Shown here one piece after another: positions 14,084 to 22,004 of a stretch of 26,320 bases of DNA. The position numbers were made by a program, and so were the translations under genes. Position 1 is the stretch's first letter; each line of letters opens with the position of its first letter. Under the pieces are notes generated by a model. The model did not search any database, was not told the origin of the DNA, and saw nothing but the letters and a program-made list of their open reading frames with translations. Origin of the DNA: Gaiella sp038230035 (GTDB lineage Bacteria; Actinomycetota; Thermoleophilia; Gaiellales; Gaiellaceae); NCBI GenBank assembly GCA_038230035.1, contig JBBRNX010000030.1:1-26320 (forward strand), written 5' to 3'.

Positions 14084-15312
14084 GCGGGATGCCTGCCGAG
14101 CGCATCGATCTCGCGCAGAACGGGGGTTCGCTCGATGAGGTGACCGAGGGAGTTGCGCTCGCCGTAGGCGGTAAGGGCGCCGAGCGCGACGATCGCGCTC
14201 CACCTTCTGATTCCCGTGAATCGCTTCACGGAATTTAACCCTAGCAGCGCGCCGAGGGCGTTCGATCCCGCATCACCGAGCATCGTCATCTCTCGAAGAT
14301 CGTAGGGAGCGAGGAGGACGGCCAATCCGATGGCTCGCCTAGGCCTCGCTTCGACAACGACAGAGCCGAGCAGGTACGCCTTGAGCGCACGGCCGGGACG
14401 TGTGTCGAGCTGGTTGACGGCGTTCGCGGCGAGGCCGACGAGGAGCGCGCCCGAGATGGATCTCGTCCGCGCGAGACCCCAGAGCGGGATCGCCACAAGC
14501 TTGAGCACACCTGTCGTCTGCCCTCGGTCAAGGTGGGCGCGGAAGCCGCGCTCGGGGCCGCTCCACCGGTCGTCAGCAGCTCCGACGAGCGCGATCGGGG
14601 TGACGCTCGGCACAGCGACACCGACGAGCAAGCCGGCGAGCGGGAGGCGTAGACCACGGAAGTTCACGCCCTGCGGCCCGCAGGCGAGCAGGATCTCGGC
14701 AAGCTGCCTGCCTCGATGCGCAAAGCCCCGGGCGTCGCGTCCGGTGGCACGATGCTCGAGCGGCAGCTCGATCTCCTCCACCGCAAGTCCGCCGTGGACG
14801 GCGTCGATCGTCATCCGGGTCTCGACGCCGAACCCAGCCGCTAGCGGGAAGCACACGGTGCGTGCGGCCTCCGAGAGACGACGCTGGCCGGATAGCGGCT
14901 CACGCGCGTCGTAGCCGCTGCGCGCGCGGATCAGCCGGCGAGCGACCCGCTTCGCGATGCCGAAGCCGCCGCCCTGCCGACGGGTGAACGCCGCGATCAC
15001 AACGTCCGCGTCGCTCGTGAGGAGCGGCGTGAGGTCTCCAAGGAGGTCGGCATCGCAGAGGAGGAGTGGGCCAGCCGGCGCCTCTTGCTCCGCGAATGTC
15101 AGAGCTTGGCCCTTGCCGCGCCGCGGAAGGCGAACGACGTTGGCCCCGGCTCTCTCGGCGACGTCTGCCGTTGCGTCGCGTGAGCCGTCGTCGGCAACGA
15201 TGACCTGGGCTTCTGGGAACGCCAGACGCAGGTTGGCGATCGTCTCGGCGATCCGCTCCTCTTCGTCGCGGGCAGCGACGAGAATCGTGAGTGGCCCGAC
15301 ACTCAAGCTCAA
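14080..15312 (-). CDS. Fusion of a GT2 glycosyltransferase and a MraY/WecA-like polyprenyl-phosphate sugar-phosphate transferase domain
   Basis: 410 residues from TTG 15312. Residues 6-215 are a GT-A family 2 domain: ILVAARDEEERIAETIANLR, DDGSRDAT (41-48) and DADLLGD (87-93) for nucleotide-sugar/metal binding. Residues 221-410 have the signature of MraY/WecA transferases: ADDRWSGPERGFRAHL (DD 247-248), ANAVNQLDTRPGRALKAYLL (296-315) and MLGDAGSNALGALLGL (344-359, D347), with several hydrophobic segments between; the MurNAc-type HHH motif is missing. One polypeptide thus could transfer a sugar phosphate to undecaprenyl phosphate and extend it. The GT specificity is unknown. The start overlaps the SteB-like stop (TTGA) and pyrG overlaps its end. 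Confidence 0.8.
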   Translation of the reverse strand: MSLSVGPLTILVAARDEEERIAETIANLRLAFPEAQVIVADDGSRDATADVAERAGANVVRLPRRGKGQALTFAEQEAPAGPLLLCDADLLGDLTPLLTSDADVVIAAFTRRQGGGFGIAKRVARRLIRARSGYDAREPLSGQRRLSEAARTVCFPLAAGFGVETRMTIDAVHGGLAVEEIELPLEHRATGRDARGFAHRGRQLAEILLACGPQGVNFRGLRLPLAGLLVGVAVPSVTPIALVGAADDRWSGPERGFRAHLDRGQTTGVLKLVAIPLWGLARTRSISGALLVGLAANAVNQLDTRPGRALKAYLLGSVVVEARPRRAIGLAVLLAPYDLREMTMLGDAGSNALGALLGLNSVKRFTGIRRWSAIVALGALTAYGERNSLGHLIERTPVLREIDALGRHPA

Positions 15313-16193
15313 CCCAGCGTCGGCGGTGACGGGAAGGGCGGCAAGATGCCGTCGGTTGCGGCCTTCCCGACGCCGTAGTGACCAGACGCGGCGCCGGCCA
15401 ACTCGAGGACGAGCGCCAGCCGTCCGGTCGGGCTGTCGACGCCGTCGACAGTCGAGAGTCCCGAGCGGACGAACGCTGGGAGCGCAGAGACGCGCGGTGT
15501 CGCACGCTCCACGCCGACCGCAGGAAGCCCGCCGTCTGCGAGTCCTGCGTAGAGTCCGGCCAGAAACGTCTGCGGCGGTCCCTGCTGCGGCGGCCCGGGC
15601 CGGCTGATCACGATCGCGTCGACGAGTGGCTGCCCGCTACCGCTGCGTTCTTCGAGCAGTGTGTCGCCGAGCGCATCCAGAAGCGGCGTCTTGCCACCGT
15701 CGACGAGCTCCGCCGCGACCCCTCGGCCGAGATCCCCGGCCTGGTCGATACCGGAGTACGCCTTCAGCGCGGGACGACCCGCCAGGATGCGCTCCACTCC
15801 AGCGACGTCCATCGGAAGCCGTAGCACCCGGACTCGGACGATCCGGCCGCCGGCGTCGCGCACGGCCTGCGTAATCGCGCGGTCGATCGTCTGGTCAACG
15901 GAACCGACGGACACGACTGCGACCCGGCTCCCGCGAAGTCGACCGGCGACGAGTGTCGGGTACGTATCCGAGAGGTACGAGTCGGCGGTCGCCTGCCGTG
16001 CCGTTGCCAGCGCGAGCGCGGCGCGGTCGGTATCGCGCTCGCTGCGGAGACCCGAAATCGAATTCTCGAGGTTCGTCCGCTCGGCATCGCTGACAAAACC
16101 CCGGCCGGAGAGGCCGATCCCGACGAGGATCCCGATCACGAGGGCGATGAAGACCGCGATCAGCGATGCGATGTGGTACCGGAAGTCGAACAC
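15309..16193 (-). CDS. SteB / MctB-type (copper transporter domain) membrane-anchored protein
   Basis: 294 residues from ATG 16193. MFDFRYHIASLIAVFIALVI followed by GILVGIGLS is the hallmark N-terminus of the actinobacterial 'copper transporter' (MctB) family: one transmembrane helix (9-29) then a periplasmic coiled coil (FVSDAERTNLENSISGLRSE) and a globular domain with RVAVVSVGSVDQTIDRAITQ and AIVISRPGPPQQGPPQTF. Although named for copper resistance in mycobacteria, the gene next to steA is SteB in Corynebacterium, which forms a membrane complex with SteA for envelope and division functions. The steA neighbour here supports that reading. No Met- or His-rich copper sites are evident. Confidence 0.85.
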   Translation of the reverse strand: MFDFRYHIASLIAVFIALVIGILVGIGLSGRGFVSDAERTNLENSISGLRSERDTDRAALALATARQATADSYLSDTYPTLVAGRLRGSRVAVVSVGSVDQTIDRAITQAVRDAGGRIVRVRVLRLPMDVAGVERILAGRPALKAYSGIDQAGDLGRGVAAELVDGGKTPLLDALGDTLLEERSGSGQPLVDAIVISRPGPPQQGPPQTFLAGLYAGLADGGLPAVGVERATPRVSALPAFVRSGLSTVDGVDSPTGRLALVLELAGAASGHYGVGKAATDGILPPFPSPPTLG

Positions 16194-16224
16194 GCGCAGG
16201 AGTGTCGCAGAGAGCGTTGTGCAG

Positions 16225-17355
16225 CTAGAGGCCGAGCGAGCTGGCGACGCTTCGTAGCAGCGCCGAGATCACGTTGCGCAGTGCCGGCGACGCGAGGATC
16301 GCGACCACGATCGATGCGACGCCGACCGTGGCGAACGCCACGAGCGGGGCGATTCCCACGCGCGTGTTGACCAGGCGCGACACGCCTTTCGCGTCGACGA
16401 GCACCTCCCCCACTTTCAGCCGCGTCACGAACGTCGACGCCATGCCGGCGCGGTCGCGCTCCAGGAACTCCACGAGGTTGAAGTGCGTCCCGACGGCAAC
16501 GATCAGCTCCGCACCACGGGCGTGCGCGAGTTGCAACGCGATGTCTTCGCTGATTCCCGGCGCCGCGACAGTCTCGTAGCGGACACCGAGCCTCTCCAGC
16601 CGAACCGCGCCCGGCGCACGACCGTCCGGATACGCGTGGACGAGCAGCTCGGCACCCGAATGCAGCGCGTCGTCCGATACAGAGTCCATATCGCCGACGA
16701 TTACGTTCGGCTTAAGCCCCACCTCGAGTAGCGCGTCCGCGCCTCCATCCACGGCCACAAGCACGGGTTTGAAGTCCCGGATGTACGGGCGTACGATCCG
16801 CAGGTCTTGCTTGTACCCAGGCCCGCGCGCGACGACGAGCGCATGCTTGTCGCGGAAACGGGTCGTCAATAGCGGGAACGTGATGCCGTCCGAGAGCAGC
16901 CCTCCCTCTTCGCGCAGGTGGCGAAGTGTGTTGTCGGCGAACGACTCGAGGGCATCGGTGACACGCGACCTCTGGTCCGCGAGCGACTCCTCCAGCTCGG
17001 CGACCGAAAGGGAACGGCCTCGCGCCACGCAGTCGCCGTTCCGGAACAGATTGGCATCCCGCACCGTGAGCGTCTCGCCGTCGACGAGATCCTCGAAGAG
17101 CGCTGCGCCCGGGGCGTCGATGAGGTGGACGCCGCTCTGGACGAGCTCGAGCGGCCCCGGGTTCGGGAAGCGGCCGCTGGCGGAGCGGGAGACGTTGACA
17201 ACGACTCTGACCCCTACTTCGGCGAGCTCCTCGGCCGACACGCGGTCGAGATCGACGTGATCGATGATCGCAATGTCGTTCGGCTTGAGCCGCTTGACGA
17301 GATCCTTCGTCCGCCGGCCGAGCCGTACGGTGCCCGTGTGCTCGATCGGGCTCAC
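16225..17355 (-). CDS. steA: SteA, putative cytokinetic/envelope protein
   Basis: 376 residues from GTG 17355. It carries a domain similar to thiamin pyrophosphokinase: LVAVDGGADALLEVGLKPNV then IVGDMDSVSDDAL (DGGAD 203-207, GDMDS 221-225), preceded by an N-terminal regulatory part (RLGRRTKDLVKRLKPNDIAI). The C-terminus has a membrane segment (PLVAFATVGVASIVVAILAS, about 338-357) placing the rest in the cytosol. In Corynebacterium, SteA together with SteB affects the envelope and cell division. The metal/nucleotide-site residues are kept, so nucleotide binding remains plausible. The gene is 31 nt upstream of the SteB-like gene. Confidence 0.9.
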   Translation of the reverse strand: MSPIEHTGTVRLGRRTKDLVKRLKPNDIAIIDHVDLDRVSAEELAEVGVRVVVNVSRSASGRFPNPGPLELVQSGVHLIDAPGAALFEDLVDGETLTVRDANLFRNGDCVARGRSLSVAELEESLADQRSRVTDALESFADNTLRHLREEGGLLSDGITFPLLTTRFRDKHALVVARGPGYKQDLRIVRPYIRDFKPVLVAVDGGADALLEVGLKPNVIVGDMDSVSDDALHSGAELLVHAYPDGRAPGAVRLERLGVRYETVAAPGISEDIALQLAHARGAELIVAVGTHFNLVEFLERDRAGMASTFVTRLKVGEVLVDAKGVSRLVNTRVGIAPLVAFATVGVASIVVAILASPALRNVISALLRSVASSLGL

Positions 17356-17602
17356 GGCCGGTGGGCGCGCCGGATGCGCCAGCCGGATGCGAGAAAGACG
17401 GTCACTGTGGACAGATCGTGGCTCATTTGGGCCGAACGCGTATCACAGGCGGCGCAGGATGCGCGCTAGCGTGTTTGTAAGGGGGCCGTCGTTCCCCCCA
17501 TATGGGGGGCTGGACCGGGACAGATCCCGAGCAGACATGGCCAGGAGTGGGCTCGGCATGGTCTGCGGCGACGTCGGGGAGATGTCAGATCGTCACGGGG
17601 AG
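17356..17602. other. Intergenic region between recN and steA (247 nt)
   Basis: No gene is supported here. It must contain the end of the recN message and any promoter of the steA-steB-GT-pyrG run. The visible structure is a perfect palindrome and a second G/C run near 17481-17509 (listed separately). I do not see a clear TAnnnT box close to the steA GTG, so steA is either transcribed from a longer leader or by readthrough. Confidence 0.6.
17481..17509 (-). terminator. Alternative C/G-run hairpins after recN
   Basis: On the minus strand a C6-ATAT-G6 hairpin (17509-17494, a perfect 16-nt palindrome) is followed by AACGACGG and a C5 run (17485-17481) then TTACAAACACG. The same G6 can pair with the upstream C6 or the downstream C5, so two mutually exclusive hairpins are possible. 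This resembles an attenuator or a terminator with a weak U tract. Only hand-folded. Confidence 0.35.
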
Positions 17603-19249
17603 TCAGGTGGTCTCTGATGGGCCGCCGGCGACGGTCGCAAGGAACTCGTGCCCACCGAGCATCCGTTCGATCTCGTCGCGACGTTGCGGGTCGTCGAGAA
17701 GTTCGATCCTCGTGTGGGTTGGATCGCCGGGCACCTTCTCGACACGGAAGTGTCGGTCGGCGGCACTCGCGATCTGCGGCAGGTGGGTGATCGTGATCAG
17801 CTGCGCGCGGCCGGCGAGCCGCTGCAAAGTCTCGGCGACGCGATGGGCCGTCTGCCCGCCGATGCCGGCATCGATCTCGTCGAAGACGAGCGTCTCGCCG
17901 CCGGCGACCGCGGCGAGAGCAAGCGCCACGCGGGACAGCTCACCGCCCGACGCCGTGTCGGCAACCGCGCCAAACGGCAACCCTCGGTTTGGCCGGATCA
18001 GGAACGCTGCCTCGTCACACCCGGTCGGCCCGGCGGGCGCATCCCGCATGTCGACTCGAAACTCGCCCTCTCCCATGCCAAGTCCTGCAAGCTCGACGAC
18101 GACCGCCTGCGCGAACGGCTCGGCTGCGGCAATGCGCGCAGCCCCAAGCTGGCCGGCGAGTTCGTCGCATCGCGCCTGCGCCTCGTCGGCGTGGCGTGTC
18201 GCAGCCGTGAGCGGGTCAGCGCCGTCGTCGAGCTCGGCCAGCTCCACGAGTGCCGCGTCCCGTTGCTCGAGGAGCTCTCGCGTCGTCTCGCAGCGGAACC
18301 GGCGCCGTGCAGCCGCCAACTCATCGAGTCTGGCCTCGATCTCGGCAAGTCGACCGGGATCAGCCTCGAGTGAAGCGAGGTAGCGGTGCAGCTCGCTCCC
18401 AAGATCCCCAAGCCGGATCACCAGGTCACGGAGCTCCTCAGCCATAGAGCCAAGCTCCGGCGCCAGCTGCTCGACCGGCCCGAGCGCCCGCTCCGCTGCC
18501 GAGGCGAGCGCTGTTGCACCATCCCCTTCCTCCGGTGCCACAGCCTGCGCGGCCGTCGCAACCGCGTCGGCAAGCTCCGTCACATGCAGTAGACGCTCTC
18601 GCTCGGTACGAAGGGAGTCCTCTTCGTCCGGCTCGAAGCCCTCCGTGTCGGCCACCAGGAGACGAAGCTCCGCGAGCCGCTCAGCGACCCCGTCTGCATC
18701 GCGCGCGATCTCGTCGCGCCGGCGGCGCGCCGTCACGAGCTCGCGCCAGGCAGCACGCGTCTCGGCTCTGCGGGCAAGCTGCTCCGCCCCGCAGAACGCA
18801 TCGAGCGTCTCGAGCTGGTAGCCCGGGCGTGCGAGCCGGCGCTGCTCGAACTGGCCGGACATCGCGAGGAGCCGCTCGGCTGCCGCGGCGAGATCCTCGC
18901 GCGCGACGGCACGACCCCACGCGTACGCACGTGTCCGGCCGTCAGGGAAGATCCGCCGTGCGAGCACGATGCCAGTCTCGCCTGCCGGCCGAACTTCTTC
19001 GATTGCCGCCAAGTCGTCGTCGTCCGCCAACGCTTCAGGGATGTCGAACTCGGCCTCGACGTACGCCTCGTCGGCCGCCAATCCGACAGCAGCCGCGTCA
19101 CCCTTCGTGCCGAGCAGGAGCCCGACAGCCTGCGCGAAGATGGTCTTCCCGGCTCCCGTTTCTCCGGTCAGCACGTTCAGTCCGGGCGCGAACTCGAGCT
19201 CCGCATCGCGAATCAAGACGAGGTTCTCGATGCGGAGCCTACGAAGCAA
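17603..19249 (-). CDS. recN: DNA repair protein RecN
   Basis: 548 residues from TTG 19249. SMC-like ATPase: N-terminal RRLRIENLVLIRDAELEFAP, Walker A GETGAGKT (29-36), a long coiled-coil middle (Ala/Glu/Leu/Arg-rich), signature SGGELSRVALALAAVAGG and Walker B ETLVFDEIDAGIGG followed by the His-loop LITITHLPQIASAAD. RecN acts early in double-strand break repair. The TTG is preferred because it gives MLRRLRIENLVLIRDAE, the family's normal beginning; upstream GTG and TTG codons would add up to eight residues. It overlaps the nadK stop by 11 nt, so nadK and recN are co-transcribed. Confidence 0.96.
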   Translation of the reverse strand: MLRRLRIENLVLIRDAELEFAPGLNVLTGETGAGKTIFAQAVGLLLGTKGDAAAVGLAADEAYVEAEFDIPEALADDDDLAAIEEVRPAGETGIVLARRIFPDGRTRAYAWGRAVAREDLAAAAERLLAMSGQFEQRRLARPGYQLETLDAFCGAEQLARRAETRAAWRELVTARRRRDEIARDADGVAERLAELRLLVADTEGFEPDEEDSLRTERERLLHVTELADAVATAAQAVAPEEGDGATALASAAERALGPVEQLAPELGSMAEELRDLVIRLGDLGSELHRYLASLEADPGRLAEIEARLDELAAARRRFRCETTRELLEQRDAALVELAELDDGADPLTAATRHADEAQARCDELAGQLGAARIAAAEPFAQAVVVELAGLGMGEGEFRVDMRDAPAGPTGCDEAAFLIRPNRGLPFGAVADTASGGELSRVALALAAVAGGETLVFDEIDAGIGGQTAHRVAETLQRLAGRAQLITITHLPQIASAADRHFRVEKVPGDPTHTRIELLDDPQRRDEIERMLGGHEFLATVAGGPSETT

Positions 19250-20066
19250 AGCTCTGCCTGTAGCGACGCACAAAGGTTGCCTCCGGCAAGGTGGCTAGAA
19301 GCGAGTTCGTGTCGCCGAGCCGGATCGTGACCTGGCCATCACGAGGCGCGGCATCGGCCACGCGGTGGCCGTCGACGAGCACCGCCACGGGAACGTCCGC
19401 CGTGCGGTTCGAGACGACGAGGTCGCGTCCGCGAGGAACGACAAGCGGGCGGGCATGGAGCGAGTGCGGCGCGACGAACGTGATCGCCATCGCATCGATT
19501 CCCCAGACGAGCACAGGCCCGCCGTTCGACAGGTTGTAGGCAGTCGAGCCCGACGGCGTCGAGCAGATCACACCGTCGCACGGCTGCCTGCCGAGATCCT
19601 CCCCGCCGACCGCCCAGTCGAGCTCGACCATCCGGCCCAGCTCACCGCTCGTAACGACCGCGTCGTTGACGGCAACGTGCCGCGCGTCGCCCGTCTCGAC
19701 CTCGAGCGTCGGAAGCTCGACGACGGTGTACTCGCCCGTGAAGACGCGCGCGAGACCTGCTTCGAGCTCGCCCTGGGCCATTGAGCTGAGGAAGCCGACG
19801 CGACCGAAGTTGACCCCGATCACGGGCACGGGTGCACCCAAGAACCGCGTCAACGCGCGGAGCATCGTCCCGTCGCCACCGAGCACGATCGCGATGTCGA
19901 CGCTGCCGCCGCCTTCGCCGGGCACGATCTCGACCCCTGCCTGAGCCGCGACTCCGCGGACGCGATCGACCGCTGCGCCGATCAACTCCGGCCGGCCGTG
20001 CGTGACGAGCGCCGCCCGTCGGACGGGTTTAGCGGATGGCGTCGTCGATCCAGCGGTCGATGTCAA
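19239..20066 (-). CDS. nadK: NAD kinase
   Basis: 275 residues from ATG 20066. The catalytic VLGGDGTMLRA (GGDGT 63-67), NFGRVGFLSS, VNDAVVTSGE and CSTPSGSTAYNLSNGGP motifs identify the polyphosphate/ATP-NAD kinase. It makes NADP from NAD and ATP. The start overlaps the tlyA coding end by 38 nt; there is no later ATG, GTG or TTG before the conserved ALVTHGRPE, so the overlap seems real. It sits in the place where Bacillus carries the arginine repressor gene between the tlyA homologue and recN. Confidence 0.96.
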   Translation of the reverse strand: MTSTAGSTTPSAKPVRRAALVTHGRPELIGAAVDRVRGVAAQAGVEIVPGEGGGSVDIAIVLGGDGTMLRALTRFLGAPVPVIGVNFGRVGFLSSMAQGELEAGLARVFTGEYTVVELPTLEVETGDARHVAVNDAVVTSGELGRMVELDWAVGGEDLGRQPCDGVICSTPSGSTAYNLSNGGPVLVWGIDAMAITFVAPHSLHARPLVVPRGRDLVVSNRTADVPVAVLVDGHRVADAAPRDGQVTIRLGDTNSLLATLPEATFVRRYRQSFAS

Positions 20067-20790
20067 CGGGGAGTCTCGCGGTCGGATTGTGGACGAGGTG
20101 GAGGAACGTCTCCCGGTTTCCTTTCGGCCCCGGGAGCCCAGAGTCTACGACGCCGGTCACGTCTCCACCCCACGCCGTGGCCGCTTCGGCCACGCCTCTG
20201 ACCGTTGCCCTGCGAACCTCAGGATCGCGGACTACGCCCTTCGGGGCATCCTCCCGTCCGGCTTCGAACTGCGGTTTGACGAGCACGACGGCCTCCCAGC
20301 CGGGTTTCGCGAGCGGAAGCACAGCGGCAAGCACCGTGCGCACCGAGATGAACGACACGTCGCACACCACGAGCTCCGGCGGGAACGGAAGATCGCGGAT
20401 GTGGCGGGCATTCGTCCGCTCGAGAACGACGACCCGCGAGTCGGCCCGAAGCTTTGGATGCAGCTGCCCGTAGCCGACGTCGAGCGCGATGACGCGGTCC
20501 GCGCCGAACTGGAGGAGACAGTCGGTGAACCCGCCGGTGGAGGCGCCGACGTCGAGGCAATCGCGGCCCGCCGGGTCGGCACCGAACGCCTCGAGCGCAT
20601 GCGCGAGCTTCTCGCCACCGCGCGAGACGAACCGAGGGGGGCGTTCGACAGTGACCTCCAACGTCTCGTCGACTTGCGTGCCCGGCTTGTTGAACCCGTG
20701 AACAAGCCCTGCCAGAACCATCGCCTGCGCCTGACTGCGGGTCTCCGCAAGGCCGCGCTCCACGAGGAACACGTCGAGACGCTTCTTCAT
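20029..20790 (-). CDS. tlyA: TlyA family rRNA (cytidine-2'-O)-methyltransferase
   Basis: 253 residues from ATG 20790. An S4-like RNA-binding part (MKKRLDVFLVERGLAETRSQ, residues 1-60) precedes an FtsJ-type methyltransferase. SAM motif CLDVGASTGGFTDCLLQFGA (78-97) and the K-D-K-E catalytic tetrad K61 (RGGEKLAHAL), D144 (VCDVSF), K172 (LVKPQF), E227 (GNRETF) are visible. The S4 hairpin seems short: GLVHGFNKPGTQV lacks several residues that usually lie before KPG. The family methylates 16S and 23S rRNA and affects capreomycin sensitivity in mycobacteria. It precedes nadK, which overlaps its end. No Shine-Dalgarno sequence is obvious. Confidence 0.93.
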   Translation of the reverse strand: MKKRLDVFLVERGLAETRSQAQAMVLAGLVHGFNKPGTQVDETLEVTVERPPRFVSRGGEKLAHALEAFGADPAGRDCLDVGASTGGFTDCLLQFGADRVIALDVGYGQLHPKLRADSRVVVLERTNARHIRDLPFPPELVVCDVSFISVRTVLAAVLPLAKPGWEAVVLVKPQFEAGREDAPKGVVRDPEVRRATVRGVAEAATAWGGDVTGVVDSGLPGPKGNRETFLHLVHNPTARLPVDIDRWIDDAIR

Positions 20791-20948
20791 GGCTGCTCAC
20801 TCGCGACGGTGGGGAAACCCGTGCGATATTGGCACGAAGCCGTCTCCCACCCGTATGACTTTCGCGAATAGGATCGAAACCGGGAGGTGGGCTGGGGTGC
20901 CCCGAAGGCGAGTCCGGGAAGGACATGTCCCGAAGAAACAGGCATCTC
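20791..20948. other. Intergenic region between the prenyl synthase and tlyA (158 nt)
   Basis: No gene. It contains a perfect 10-nt palindrome GGACATGTCC (20921-20930), a GGGG/CCCC inverted pair near 20894-20903 and a 14-mer shared with the gap upstream of the xseB-like gene. On the minus strand this would be the leader of tlyA or the tail of the prenyl synthase message. No riboswitch class was recognised. Confidence 0.5.
20876..20889 (+). repeat. 14-mer repeat, copy 1
   Basis: GAAACCGGGAGGTG. An identical copy lies at 21940-21953. Both are in noncoding gaps of the same gene run. A shared 14-mer is near chance level for a GC-rich window of this size, so weight is low. Confidence 0.3.
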
Positions 20949-21716
20949 TCAGGCCGTTCGCACGGCCAGGTCGTCGACGATCTCCGCGAGCGCACTGGTG
21001 TCCGCATCGACTTCGTCGAGTCTGCGTTTCGCTCGCGCAGCCGCTTCGTCGGCGAGTGCCCGCGCGTCGTCGATTCCAAGTCGTTCTGCGTACCCGTCGC
21101 CGTCGAGAACGTCGTCCACGACTTGGAACAGCAGCCCCAACTCTTCTCCGAACTCTCGCCACGGCGCCTGACCGGACTCCGGCACACCGGCCGCCCAGAG
21201 CCCGAGACCAACGGACGCTGCGAACAGACGGCCGGTCTTGAGCCGGTACAGCTCCGCGAGGTCGACCTCGGCGTCCGTGATGTCGAGGTACTGACCGCCG
21301 ATCATCCCGAGCGTCGCCTCGGCCAGCTCCCTGGCGAGCGCAGGCATCGGATACGAGAGCGCCTGCCGGAATCCCTCCGCCAGCAGTGCGTCGCCGGCGA
21401 GAACGGCCACTGCCTCTCCGAACGCAGCCCACGCACTTGGCCTGCCGCGGCGCTCCGCGTCATTATCGAGCGCGGGCAGGTCGTCGTGGACGAGAGAGAA
21501 TGCCTGCACGAGCTCGAGTGCGGAAGCCGCGGGCAGGGCCGCGTGGACAGATCCACCCGCTGCCTCGGACGTCGCCAGACAGATCACGCCGCGGATCCGC
21601 TTCCCCCCGGCGAGTGCGTACCGCATCGACGTCGCCTGCCCGTGCAGCTCAGGAGCGAACGACAGCCCGTCCAGGTACTCCTCGAGCCGCTCTCGCAGCG
21701 CCTCAGGTGCCAGCAT
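20949..21716 (-). CDS. ispA: Polyprenyl diphosphate synthase (short-chain, IspA/FPP synthase type)
   Basis: 255 residues from ATG 21716. First Asp-rich motif HDDLPALDND (D78, D79, D84) with Phe73 at position -5, a setting typical of short products; second motif FQVVDDVLD (D201, D202, D205); GGKRIR (38-43) binds isopentenyl diphosphate. Probable product is farnesyl or geranylgeranyl diphosphate. The protein is about 35 residues shorter than usual: after DDVLD the sequence goes GDGYAERLGIDDARALADEA, so the usual loop with GK-x-D and K-x-T that follows the second motif is missing. Whether it is still active is uncertain. It overlaps the upstream xseB-like gene by 14 nt, matching the common xseB-ispA arrangement. 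Confidence 0.88.
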   Translation of the reverse strand: MLAPEALRERLEEYLDGLSFAPELHGQATSMRYALAGGKRIRGVICLATSEAAGGSVHAALPAASALELVQAFSLVHDDLPALDNDAERRGRPSAWAAFGEAVAVLAGDALLAEGFRQALSYPMPALARELAEATLGMIGGQYLDITDAEVDLAELYRLKTGRLFAASVGLGLWAAGVPESGQAPWREFGEELGLLFQVVDDVLDGDGYAERLGIDDARALADEAAARAKRRLDEVDADTSALAEIVDDLAVRTA

Positions 21717-21897
21717 CGGCGCTTGTCCTGGCGCGCTGGACCTCCGCCTCGATCTCCTTCGCCAGCTCGGCGACGTCGGCGAGCGCATCGATCGCGCTGT
21801 CGGTCTCGCCCGCTTCGGCAAGGCGTTCGAGATCGACAAGCTGAGCCTGAAGCCGCTCGAGCAGCTCGTGTGCGCGGCCCAAAGAGTCAGTGCTCAT
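21703..21897 (-). CDS. Small coiled-coil protein in the xseB position (possible exonuclease VII small subunit)
   Basis: 64 residues from ATG 21897. Reading SLGRAHELLERLQAQLVDLE then RLAEAGETDSAIDALADVAE and LAKEIEAEVQRARTSAD, it is an all-helical hairpin. The spacing of L, E-G and the ELAK-x-IE-x-E-x2-RA end resembles XseB (LExGxxxLxxAL...). Identity is low, so the assignment rests on size, helical pattern and synteny: in both E. coli and Bacillus xseB precedes ispA. No xseA gene is present in the window. A GGAG at about 10 nt before ATG is a plausible ribosome site. Confidence 0.55.
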   Translation of the reverse strand: MSTDSLGRAHELLERLQAQLVDLERLAEAGETDSAIDALADVAELAKEIEAEVQRARTSADAGT

Positions 21898-21939
21898 GGG
21901 CGGCACTCCGGCACATGAGCCGGGAATGGGGGTGCGGGG

Positions 21940-21953
21940 GAAACCGGGAGGTG
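21940..21953 (+). repeat. 14-mer repeat, copy 2, inside a hairpin loop
   Basis: Identical to 20876-20889. Here it spans the last G of the left arm and almost the whole loop of a 7-bp GC inverted repeat. Copy 1 is not in such a structure. Confidence 0.3.
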
Positions 21954-21983
21954 TCCCCCGCCTCAAAGAAGAAGGGGGCACGT

Positions 21984-22004
21984 GGGGGAAACATAGTTTC
22001 CTCC
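21984..22004 (-). terminator. Possible terminator after nusB
   Basis: On the minus strand GGAAAC-TAT-GTTTCC forms a 6-bp stem, followed by a C-run and then CTTCTTCTTT. The pyrimidine-rich tail makes an intrinsic terminator plausible. On the plus strand the stem extends to nine pairs (one G-U), so it could also serve as a bidirectional structure. Hand-folded only. Confidence 0.3.

Noticed and set aside
20871..20881. Minus-strand GGTTTCGATCC resembling a tRNA T-arm
   Set aside because: The stem around it does not pair and there is no matching D-arm, anticodon or acceptor; not a tRNA.
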